A stretch of DNA of 64,000 bases. Source: Lepisosteus oculatus (lineage: Eukaryota > Chordata > Actinopteri > Semionotiformes > Lepisosteidae). Positions 27,880 through 39,900 of the stretch are shown here, piece by piece (position 1 is the first letter of the stretch; every line of letters starts with the position of its first letter). The notes under the pieces were generated by a model. That model saw only the letters and a list, made by a program, of their open reading frames with translations, was not told the DNA's origin and made no database searches. The stretch is taken from NCBI RefSeq assembly GCF_040954835.1, contig NC_090699.1, forward strand, positions 17,539,817-17,603,816, given 5' to 3'. A program made the position numbers and the translations under genes.

Positions 27880-28108
27880 TTCTGAAAGGTGAGCTGACTC
27901 AAGCGTTTCTACCGTTGCGGCAATTAAGTGCCGTTTCCTCTGAGAGAAGTGACCTGTGTGAGTCAGCGGGTGACTGGAGCGCTGGGCAGGCCACGCTGCG
28001 CTCCGCGGCTCCGGGAAGGGGCGGTGCTAAAACAGGCGAAGTTTTCTTGCGAAGCTAATTTCAGAGGTTTTTTCACATCTGGAAGCAGGAGAGCGGACCG
28101 GCGGGGAC
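27880..28108 (+). promoter_or_regulatory. adam8: Putative adam8 promoter with two AP-1 sites
   Basis: Upstream of the adam8 start are two perfect AP-1/TRE heptamers, TGACTCA at 27895-27901 and TGAGTCA at 27959-27965 (the latter within TGAGTCAGC, also a Maf/NF-E2 type half site). A TTTCCTC ETS/PU.1-type core lies between them at about 27934. ADAM8 is known as a myeloid and inflammation-induced gene, which fits. Promoter identity is inferred from motifs and position. Confidence 0.5.
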
Positions 28109-31100
28109 ATGTGCGGGTTTGTCCTGTCTTCATTCATCTGCATTTCCTCGTGGGGTAAGCTCGGTGCTCAGTGGGTTGACTGAATGAATTCAAAACGTCC
28201 AGGCGTTTGGATCTCAGTCGTGCCAGACACTCTAACCTCTGTTTTTATATTTAACAAGACGTGTAGCGGTACTTGCGGGATTGCGTGATGTGCCTTTACT
28301 ACTTTGAATGGTATCGTTTTATTATTATATTGAGTAGTTGATTGTCTGACGCCTTGACAAAAGCCGACTCGAAAAGATGACATGAACCACAATACATTAA
28401 ACATGTATTATGAATACAACTTGAACTTTAAAAGTTGTACAAATAAAATGGAATACCTTTATTCTCACATTTTTAACGCTAACTTTTGCTTTAATTTTTC
28501 CGCACACAATCTGCATGTTTGATCTTAAAAAAGATGCATAACTTTTAAAACCTTGCATTTTTACACGAAGCACTGACCCAGTTCCCATTCTGATCATTCA
28601 TCAATTGTCTGTGAAATGATCCCGAAATCAGATTGTTACTTTTTTCTTATTTTTTTTTTCTCTCAGCGGATACCTAAATTGTTGAATTTCTCCTTTCGGG
28701 GAAATGTCGTTTGACATCAGTTTTTAACACTTAAGTTCCGTTATTGTAAAGTTTTTTTTAAGCAAAAAGGGTTTTTTTTTCCAATGACGGCAGCCTGTTG
28801 GTACTTTTAGTTCTCGTCTGTCTGTGCTTTGTTTTCGCTCTTCAGAATATACATTTGTATTTCCAGAAAACCCGAGCGCTGAACAGTAGCACCCAAGTAA
28901 ATACGAAACGTTAAAGAAAAAAACATTGAACTGACCCAGTTAAACCAAAGGTTACTTGGTATTTTACTTCGTGCATCCCAAAACACTATTCAGATGCGTA
29001 TATATATATATTCACTTCTTTATATGCCACAAACATGTAAAATAAGCGGTGGTTTAAATACCAAGAAAATGAACCAAAAACAGAGCCGAGATAGTAGAAT
29101 CGCTACTATTTAGTTTTGCGGTTTAGCTGCAATACAAATCCGCCAAGCGCTCTGTGGTAAGACTGCGGCGAATTGCGCTAAATTACACCATATAAAGGAT
29201 TGTGCATTCCAGGAAAGGTAGTAGTCTACTGTTTTTATTTCATAGACAGAAATATTTGTAATTTAGATTGATGCGAAAAGGAATTTTTAATTTGAGCTTT
29301 TTTGGGGGTTCTATTTTCAGCGTTGCTTGTCAATGCGTTATCCTCGCTTCCTGACGTGGAGAAGTACGAGGTTATATCGCCTCGCAGGCTGAATAATGCC
29401 CGAGAAAAAAGGAGTCTTTCTACAGACAAGGTGTGTATCCAAGAGGCAGGTTTTTTTTTTCCCATACAAGTCTTTTCCCGCATAGATGAGAAAGGGTATC
29501 GCTGTGTGACGCATGTTATCAAGGTCAAACGGCTGAAAACGCAAAGCGGCTTGAAGCCTGTGCAAATGAACGATTTGTCCCGAAAGCGAGTGCTGTCGTG
29601 CTGATAACAAGGTGTGCACACAAGGGGTGGCCTCTAGTTTCTCGGCCTTAGCATTTCGACTACGGTTCTGTCTTCCCAGGGTTTGCGTGAGTAATTGGGG
29701 TTTTGGGAGTAAGTGCTAGACCATGGAGGCCTTGTGCCTCTGTGATCATCCGTCTATCCATTTTCTAACCACTTTTTCCAGTACACAGAGTTGCAGGGCA
29801 GCCAGAGCCTACCCCAGAAAGCAACACCCAGGATACACCCTGGATGGGACGCCAGTCCATCACAGGGCACACACAGACACACACTCGCGTCGGGGCCAAT
29901 TTTCCCAAAGTCTTTGGACTGTGGGAGGAAACCCACAAGAACACGGGAGGGCGGGGGGGGCATACAAGCTCCGTCCAGATACAGTCGCACCCCCGGAATT
30001 AAACCCAGGGCCCCAGCACTGTGAGGCAGCCATGCTAACCACTGCACTGCCATGCTGCCTGCTCTGTGATCAATGCTTCCTTTTTCCTGTTCTCCTCATG
30101 CATTGCGTGACAGCAGGAGCCCCGAGGGACCATTAATGCCTCGTTATTTCAGGAGTCATCACTCCTCCCCCACGGCCCAGAGCCATGTGAATGTGGGCGA
30201 CAGCTACGCGCCGCACACTGCAGATCTTGCCCCGAAACTCCTCTGTCCGAGTGCAGTCCAAGCTGCCGGCAGCTGGGGGTCCCAGTATCGTGACAGAATC
30301 AGAGCTCCGGTCAGCAGCATTGCTCAGGGGCAGCGAGGGGAGGGGGAAATGAGTGGAATAGCTTCCTCTGGCATGGAGTGGTCTCAGCCTCGGAGCCGAT
30401 GGGAGCCTTCGCTTCATTAACTGATTAACTGATAGATCTCGAATGCATTAGACAGAGAATGGTCTGTGCTTTCTCTGTAGAAGAGTTTCTTGACTTTGCA
30501 TCCCCTTGTCCTTCCCTCCCCCCCAAGCGCACGCAACATCGCAACCATCCAGTGACTGGAGTGTCTTTCAAACAGTCCCGTATAACCTCCCCTAATCCAT
30601 TTTTCTTAGTGGATGCTTTAGCTGCTTGCCAGTATACATCTAGTTCTTCACAAACGTGACCCTGCCTTGTCCAGATCGTCAGGATTGCTGAGGTTTGCGT
30701 TTGTAATTGCAGAGGCTGTATTCTGAAGAGCTGCGGTATGCTTTGACCATAGAAGGCAGGAACTACACTCTTCATCTTGAAAAAAACAGGCAAGATACAT
30801 TTTTCCTAGAAACGTCGGCGAAATTGCATTCTGAGTAACGCTGGAGTTCCATCTGCATGAAACAGCTTATTATTTTCTTGTGACTGGGGGGCAATTTGCT
30901 TTGAGAATATACTGTGGGAAAGGAATGGGCTAGAATTGCCCATTTAATTTCTTCTGTTGTATTACATTATTTTCTAGAAATTTGGGGTACTCAGACGCAA
31001 GTCAGAAATGATTTATGTTCCTCCATTTAAATGTTATGTGTTTATTGTATTAACCAAAGTTTCTGCTCTCTCTTTACTTAGAAATCTATTGGGTAAAGAC

Positions 31101-33953
31101 TATACGGAAACACATTATTTAAAAAATGGTACAGAGGTGACTAGCACACCAAACCTAAAGGTAAGCAAAGACATTACCTTAACAAGCATGTCCAACCATG
31201 CTTATGATGTCTGCAGTCCTAGAATTCGGATTAATCAGAATATTAATTGATGCATTTTATGGCTTTTATGCAGGATCACTGCTATTATCAGGGACACATC
31301 CAGGGGATGAATGATTCGTCAGCCAGTGTTGAAGTGTGTTCTGGAATCAGGTACTTATAGGTTTGATTTGCCCACTTTTGTATCATAATGCTCTTATCCA
31401 CACAAGCCACCTGTCTACTGTATATCTCTCTTTGGACCCTGAGCAGCATAAATGGGAATCAGGAACCAGCTCCTCAGATTGGAAGGAATGGTGGACAGAT
31501 GAGACAATTATATTCTCTGTCTTATAAGATCTCATCAAATTTATAGCCTTTCCAAAAACTTAACCCATATTTGACTTAAACACAGTCAAACTACTGTATC
31601 TACGGTATCGACAAGGAAAATCTGACAAGAGCAAAAGCTGTCTATTATATAGTGCTAGAAAAGAAAGTATAGTCCAGTAATAGTTACAAGGTTCTTTTGC
31701 AATGAAAGTAATTATTTTGTGTACAGACGTAATATTTTACCAGTCCAGGGGGAAAGGTAGTTTCTGATAATATAAAAGAACATCAAAAGAATTATAAATA
31801 AGAGAACCGCCTATCTATCTCATTATTTTGAGTTCATTGATTTGAGTGCCTCCTCCAGTTGTTGCTTGAAAGAGGCCAGGGTGTTCTCTACTCCTACAAC
31901 TCTTTGGGTAAAGAAGTGCCTCCAGTTCTTAATTTTAAATGTGCTTTCTCCTTAGTTTATCCCCTTGTGTCCCCTGGTTTGCACCCCCAAAAGCCCAGTG
32001 TGCTTTTCAGCTTCCTCTTTTCAGTTCAGAGAACTAAGAAAATTTGTCATATCCTGTTTACCACTCAGGGAGTGGTGTCTCTCCCCATTTAGCAATATTT
32101 ATTACTCAAAACCTTCGTGAAGTCATTTCTGTCATCACTTTAACAGTAGAAAGAACATAATTATGATTAATTTTCTTAATCATTATTAATTTTAAATACG
32201 CAAGACTGTATGTAGCTCCCACTCGTATGCCTGTTAAATAGCTGATATTGGGTGGTTTCCAGGGCTGATGACTATTTCCTCTCTTAGTTATGTAGTGGAG
32301 ATTGCATGTCAGAATTCTCCTGCAGCTGGCTCCCTAATCAGTTAATTGGTAATTACTAGGATCAATATACCATTAAAGGGCATGGTGCACTCATTCTGCC
32401 TGTACTACACAAACCAGTACAGCGCTATGTCACAGGAGGTACAGTACTTTGTTTCCACCATATTTAATAATGACCTGTGTAATACTCCAGAATGAGTCAC
32501 CTAAAACCTTTATTACTGGACATGTATTTGCAGAACTTTCCCATCAGGAGTGAACAACTCCACAGGTCCCCCAGAAAGCGAGAATCTCATCTCTGAGAAA
32601 AGCCTAACAAGAGTGCTTCTCTGAAAGCCCCTCATCTGGCTCCTACCCTGCTAGCTGTAGTAATTACCGGCAGGAGACAGTATAAAGGAGAGACAGAAAG
32701 CACAGTGATGATAAATAAACATGTCGTGGGGTAGTTTGAAGATGGAAGAATCAAAGAGTTTTGAAAGTGAAGAACTGATAAATGCTCTGGCCCCCAGAGG
32801 GGATGTTTCTCCAGCTCTGCGTAAGGGGGGGGAGAGTTTCATCTCACGAGCGGCACAGAGCTCTTCTGAGGACACAGCATCATGTTGTTTAACTAAAAGC
32901 AGTTGCTCCAAAAGTCAGAGTTCTGACCTCCTGCAGATGATGTCGAAGGATGTGGTTTGATTCAACTTTCAGACCCCAGTTCTGTGAACAGGACAGCTGC
33001 AAATCTAACTTTTCTGGCTTGCTTGCTCTCAACGGGAAGCAGCTAGCTTGCAGTGAGGGTGACTCCCCTGCCTGTGGTTAGACCGTCGTTTCTGTGGCTA
33101 TTTTTGGGGAAATATTGTTGCGCGAAGGTCTTTCCCACTCGCAGTGACTGGTGCTCTGTCTTTCTGTGCGGCAGGGGGCTGGTGAGGGCCGGGCAGAAGC
33201 TCTTCCTGATCGAGCCCCTGGGTGGCTCTGGGGACGGAGAGCACGCCCTCTACAGGCAGGAGCACTTGCGCAGGAAGAGATCCGCCTGCCGAGAGGCCAA
33301 TAGAACCGTCTTTGACAAAGACCCCAAGCCCGCGGGTTTCATCAGGATTCAGAGCTGGGTAAGGGGAGTTTTCCATCCTCGGGTCCTGGGCGCAGTGTCA
33401 GACTCATCCCGGATTTTTTTTGTTATCTGCCACCTTGATTTCCTTGCTGTGTTGGAGTTTCAGGCTGTAGTTTGACAGGTGTATGTTGATAGGGTTTGTG
33501 CCTTTGTGGTAAGTACTGTGTTGTGTAAGACGCAGCCGCCTGTCAGTCAGTCAGTCAGACCTGTGCTGTGCTCCTGGGCGAAGGCACAGCTCCCAGTTTT
33601 CAGGGAAGATGTAGGACCCAAACCCGCAGAAGCCCAGTGCCTCATGAAGGTGACGTCGATGGGATTAAGATGTTTCTCAAGGGGTGAAAGTGAGATAGCC
33701 TGTCCCCAGACTAAGGTTATTCAAGATTGCAGTGTAAGTCATTTTCTTCAGGGAATTTTGTTTTTAAATTAAAAGTTTGAGGAGCAGAAAGGTCTCTGTC
33801 TCTGAGCCGAGAGTTCTTCCTCTCTTTCCCTGATCAGAAAATATAAAGCCCGTTTCTTCTTTCTTTCCAGAGAAGTGCTCCAGTTGTAAAAGGCCCAAAA
33901 TATGTGGAGTTGTTCTTGGTTGTGGATAACACAGAGGTAACTATTCAAATCAA

Positions 33954-33990
<37 letters not shown>

Positions 33991-36900
33991 TCATTACAGA
34001 AATGAAGATGCATATAGTAACAGAATGGACTCTGCAGTCTTGATGATCATGTTACTTTCTTAATATTGCAGTACAAACAACATAATAAAGATATGAGTCA
34101 GATTCGTCGTCGAATGATGGACGTCACTAATCATATAGATAAGGTAATTCACTCACCATTTTCTTCCAGTTAATGCAGTGGAGAGCTCGGCCTTTAAATT
34201 CAATATGCATTTAGTCTTAACATAATCTGATGGTCTCAAGTGGAAACGTAACTGTTGTTAGACCAGAGTGGGAGGAGACCTCTGTGCTTTTAGCATCAAT
34301 GAACTCATTAAACATACGGCCTCTTTTTGTCCTGAGGGAAGAATCTGATTATGTTCTCGCCGCCTTTCCAGCTGTATCGCACCATTAACATCCGTGTCAT
34401 GCTGGTGGGGCTGGAGGTCTGGACTGACTGGGACAAGATCGATGTCAGTACCGATCCAGATAAAACCCTGACCAGGTTCCTTGAATGGCGCAAGAACGTA
34501 CTGCTGAAGAAGAAGAGGCACGACAATGCCCACTTTGTCACGTAAGTGCTGGGCTGCTTGCCCTTTGCATGTTCGCAAGTTCATATTTTCACATTGTGAA
34601 CTCTATGTGCATTGAGGCTATGAATGCACAGAGGACGAACTAGTGGCAGTTTCAGGGAAATCAAATTGAACAACTGTAGGACACATGAATTGACAAACTG
34701 CAGCTACAGTAATAATAATCCATACACTTCTGTAGTGCTTTTCTGGACACTCCTCTCAAAGCACTTTACAGGTAATGGGGACTCCCATCCACCACCATCA
34801 ATACGTAGCACCTCCTGCATGATGCGTACAGAACAGCAAAAAAAGAAATCTTTGAGCTGGTCACCCCAGTGCTGTGCCTGTTCTCTGGGTGTCCTGTGAG
34901 GATGGGAGCAAGTCCATGAAGACAGGCCATAGAGGAGATGTACCCCAGCCTTCTGCGCTGTGACCTAGCCACGGTTTCTGTCGGCAGTGTTGTCCCACTG
35001 AGTCAAATCTGGCAGACTAGGCTTCAGAGAGGACGCACACAGTGCACGGACACAACATTACAGGCCGTCGGCGTAGATCATTTCGGAATAATTTCACTTT
35101 TGTTTCTGTGCAACCCTGGTTTTTAATTTCATGCTCATCTCTTCTTTCCAGGGGTATCAGCTTTGTTGGCTCCACAGTCGGCCTAGCAAATAAGTTTGCG
35201 ATGTGCACCATCAATTCTGCTGGTGTTAACGAGGTAGGTCACTTGTAATGGTGGTAATCACGCGGTTATCGTCAGCGGTCAATGCGTCCAGCAACAAGGA
35301 AAGTGTAACACGAACCGCAAGTGGCTGTCGCAAGGCCCGGTGAATATATATCTAAAAACCTGTTGGTGGTCAAGACTAACCGGGAAGTAACGAGTGGCGA
35401 ACCGATCGAACCCGATCTCACAGGTTTCCCTTTGTCCGCAGGACCACAACCCCAATTCCATAGGCCTGGCGTCAACCATTGCTCACGAGATGGGGCACAA
35501 CCTGGGCATGTCACACGACACGGAGAGCTGCTACTGTGAGAAGTCTCTGTCCCCCAAGGGATGCGTTATGGCACCAAGCGTGGGGTAAGGCCGTGCCCTC
35601 TTCCCAGGAAAAGGCCCAGCCTCAGCGAGTGGGGAAGAAGTGGGTGCTATTCGGTGGCAATTTTAATAGGGGGGGGTGCCACGATTTGTGTTTCTTTGTG
35701 AAACAAAATAATCGGAAGCATTGTTCACTGTGGCACTGAGGAGGAAGAAAAGCAGGGATAAACGCCAGAAGGTGACTTTACTGTGTGAGATGTCTGAGGT
35801 CTGGAGAGAAGCGTCGTCAGGGGACGCGCGTGTGGGGGCCCTGGTCTCCGGAGAGGGGTGACCGGGTGCTCTCTTTTCCTCTTTGCTCAGGGACGTCTTC
35901 CCCCAGAGCTTCAGCAGCTGCAGCCAGCAGGAGCTGGAGTCGTTCCTGAACCAGATCAGCTCTGCCTGTCTGAACAACGTCCCCAGTGCAGGTGACCTGT
36001 TTGGGGGCCCTGAGTGTGGAAACATGTTTTTGGAGCCAGGGGAGGAGTGTGACTGCGGGACAGTTGAAGTAAGAAACCCTGGCGCGTGGCCCGTCTTTGG
36101 CTCTGTATTGCACAAAACCTCCATGTCTAAGCGAATGTAGTCAATAAATTCACAAACCCAGCTGTAACATTGAATTGTACAATCCACTTCATTTCAATCC
36201 AGTTTTCATTTCAGTTGGGATAGTGATATGATTTTCTGCTTTGGTCATAATAACTTTGCTAAGTGAATTCCTATTATTATTCTGAGTTTTTATTTTATTT
36301 TATTCAGAACACCGTTACAAGACTGTAGGTTATTATCAACTGTTGAAGAGACTTTAGGTTTTTATCTAAATATCTTATTTAGACTTAGATGTGCACCCTT
36401 TTGTGCAACACGGCACTCTACTGGAACAATGTGACACAACACTCAAGGCTACAACAGCAGGTGCCCAACCGGGATTTGAACCCGCAACCTTTCGGCGCCC
36501 TCGCCACTGTGCCGCCGCCGCCAACCCCATGTGCCGCCAGTCATTCTGAGTGAGTCCCCTGAAGGCAGTGTGTCTTGTTGCAGGAGTGCAGGAACCCGTG
36601 CTGCAATGCCACCACGTGCCGCCTGACAGAAGGAGCGCAGTGTGCCCAGGGGGAGTGCTGCCAGGCCTGCAAGGTACCAGCGTCCCCTCCCTCCATCACG
36701 TTCGGCCAAGAAAGAGCTAATCGCCCTGGGAAGAAACGTCATCCTTCCAGAGCCTTCCCAAAGCACTAGAGCAGTTCCATCTCCTGAAACCAATAGCCTG
36801 TTATCACTAATGTCTCCTTCTTCTTTCGGGGCCGAAGTTTTATTATCGCATCCTTAACCTTTCAGAGAGTTTCTGGCCAGGGCTCATCATCCTCAGTTCT

Positions 36901-39900
36901 CTACCCCTTGACTGTTTTCAGCGCCGGCTGTGCGCCTCATTCAGAATCAATCCATCTAGTTCCTTAAAAAGAATGCTCCCCTTAACTTTAAAAAAGTTCC
37001 CTTTCACAGCTTTGAAAGTTTGCTGTAGCTTTCAGGACAATGTTCGTACCGAGCCTTCAGAGTCCTTGCGTTAGGGGCAAGAGAGCCCCGGACGTGGGCA
37101 CCAGGCTGCCAGTCTGCGTCTGGTCTCCCAGTGGGGGACGAGCTGTACAGAGGAGATAGGGCCTCTGGAAACCACAGGATACACACTGCAGCACTTCCTT
37201 TAAGATAGTGAACGGCAGGCAGGAAGACATGAACTCTCACCACATATCTGCTCATACTGTATATAGTGTAGTACAGAGGTAGGCGTTGAGCACAAATGTA
37301 GTTTCATATTTTGTGTAAACTAAATGGAGCTCTTTTACTGGCATTCAGTAGGGTAATGTCAAACAAAGCCAATTTCACCCAGCAGTTTTAAATAACAATT
37401 ATTGCTGATTTGTCGCTTTAGATATCTCACACAAAAAAACTACTTTTGCATCTTTGACTCCTGCATTCCTTCTCCACCCCATCTCCTCCGGTACAGCTGC
37501 CCCTTGTTAACACCCCTCTCTCTGAGCCTGCTCGTCCTCTGACCAGGAGACTGCCCCCCTCACCAAGCCAGTCAGGACTAACCTGTTGTACTTCAAATAG
37601 TCAGGAAACATTCACAACGTGGCTTCTCGGATTCACAATCCGGTACCTGGAAGTGGTTATTCCTTGTGACACTGACTCCTGTTTTTTTTTCCCGTCTGCG
37701 CTAGCTGAAACCAGCGGGAGTTGTGTGCAGGAAGAGCGCGGGGGACTGTGACCTGGACGACTTCTGCAGCGGTCTCTCTGCGGAGTGTCCCAAGGACGAC
37801 TTCAAGATGAATGGGCTCCCCTGTGAAAATAACCAGGGCTACTGCTTCAATGGGCAGTGCCCCACCCACCTGCAGCACTGCCAGATTCTCTGGGGGCCAG
37901 GTACTCCTGGAGCACACTGGAGCCTTTCTTTTAACTACCTGATTATTAGCATCTAGCCATCTAGCCTTTAAAACAGATAAGATAAGAGATCACTTTATTG
38001 GCCATATACAATTTCTTGTATTAGGACCTTGTCTTTTTCGCACACACCCACTTCCTCTCCATGAGACACACAGACAGGGAGAGAAGCTTGGGGTCAGAGC
38101 GCAGGATCAGCCATTTATACAGCACCCCTAGAACAGTTGGGGGTTAAGGGCCTTGGTCAGGGGCCCAACAGAGTAGGATTCCTCTGCCGGCCACAGGATA
38201 CAAACCAGCAACCTTCCAGCTATAGGTGCAGAGCCACTGCACCGTCCCTTAAAAGCAGTATTTCGTCACACTCCTCAATACACCGATTAAGCTCAGCCAG
38301 TGTATATACTGAAATATCGAAAGTGGTATAAACTTGAAGACATCAATAGAAATTGTGATTTATAAAACACTGCTGAGTTATCAAGTACAGCAAACAAGAG
38401 CAGCCTGTACGCATCAGAAAATGTACATAAGATTAAATCTCCCAGAAATTCTGAATTTCTTATGCCGGCCTACTTTGCCTATTCAGGGAAACATTACACT
38501 TTCTAATGTGATTGTCATGTACAGCAAAGGAAATGTGTAGACTTAACTATGCAATGCCAAAGCAAATCAGACATTTTTACCTTATAGTTTACTATATGTT
38601 TCTGTGCTTTACAGCTTCTGTGCCTGCACATTTTTTACCCGTGATCTGTTTTTTATGTCTTTAAGGTGCCCAAGTTGCTCCAGATCTTTGCTTTAAGAAT
38701 AACCAACAGGGAAATCTACATCTGTTCTGCAAAAAGACCAGATATGGTCCTCAGCCCTGTGCACAGGAGTAAGTCTTCATCGATATGGCTGCTATTATTA
38801 CTAACACTGCAGTGCTGCTATATCGTTCAAGTAGGTAGCTGCGTCAGCATGCGTAGGCTGCAAAGGCATGTGTAAAGGTTTATTCCGTGCTGAAAAGAGA
38901 AGAAAGGAAACACAACGTTTCGGCTTCCTCACACCCGAAGAAGGCTCCACAGCCGAAACGTTGGGTTTCCTTTCTTCTCTTTTCAGCACGGAATAAACCT
39001 ATTACTTGTTCCAATACTGCTATATTACTTCTATTTTGCGAGGCTGCGTGAAAGAAAAGGTGATTACAAATCAAAACCGTCTAGATGGCATCTCCTGCCT
39101 GCCTCAGATTTTCTGACCTGCCTCTGTCACCCGACTCTACTGGGGACGAGGGCATAGCGCCTGGGGGCCTCTTTTGTAAAGTGCAAGTTTTGAAGAGACA
39201 GAATGTGCAAATTACAGAACTTCCATAGCTTACTGATGAAAACTAACAGAGAACAAGCAGCTCAGCTGCTGTACCTGGAAACCTTGTGCTGCTATAATAC
39301 AATTGAGGCCGCTTTCTTTCTCAGGGATGTTAAATGCGGAAAGATCCATTGCACTGGGGGCAGTGACCTCCCTGTCACACAAAGTAAATACGTCCTCACC
39401 ATGTCCTGGCCCCAGCTGTTGAAGTGCAATGTCGCTGAGGTAACCGACACAGAAGCGGAGGATATTGGTCTTGTTCCAACTGGAACTAAGTGCGGCGACA
39501 ACAAGGTAAGAGCGTTAATCCCCATCCTTTTTATTCACTTAAATGAGCTTCATCCATCTTCCTCTAATTTCCTTAGAAGCGTTTTAGGTCTGGACTTTTA
39601 CAGTAGTGTGTGTTAGGTGGGATTAGAAAGCTAAGTGGCTTCAGCCTGCCTAAGGGGTGATGTGCGCCCCAGAATGGTCACCCCGGGTGGTGGAATGGAG
39701 GGGGTTTGGTCTGGGGGGCACTGCTGAGTGTTGGCGAAATTTTCCTCCCTCTTCCCCTTAAAAGACAGTCAGGAGTCCGTCTCAGAAGTTAAAAGAAGCT
39801 TTTATGTCATGCGCATGGGAGCGCAACACACAGAGATGCTCGGTGTATTTTTCTCAAAGTAATTCAACTAGGACAGTCCTTAAATATGTTTCCATTATCC

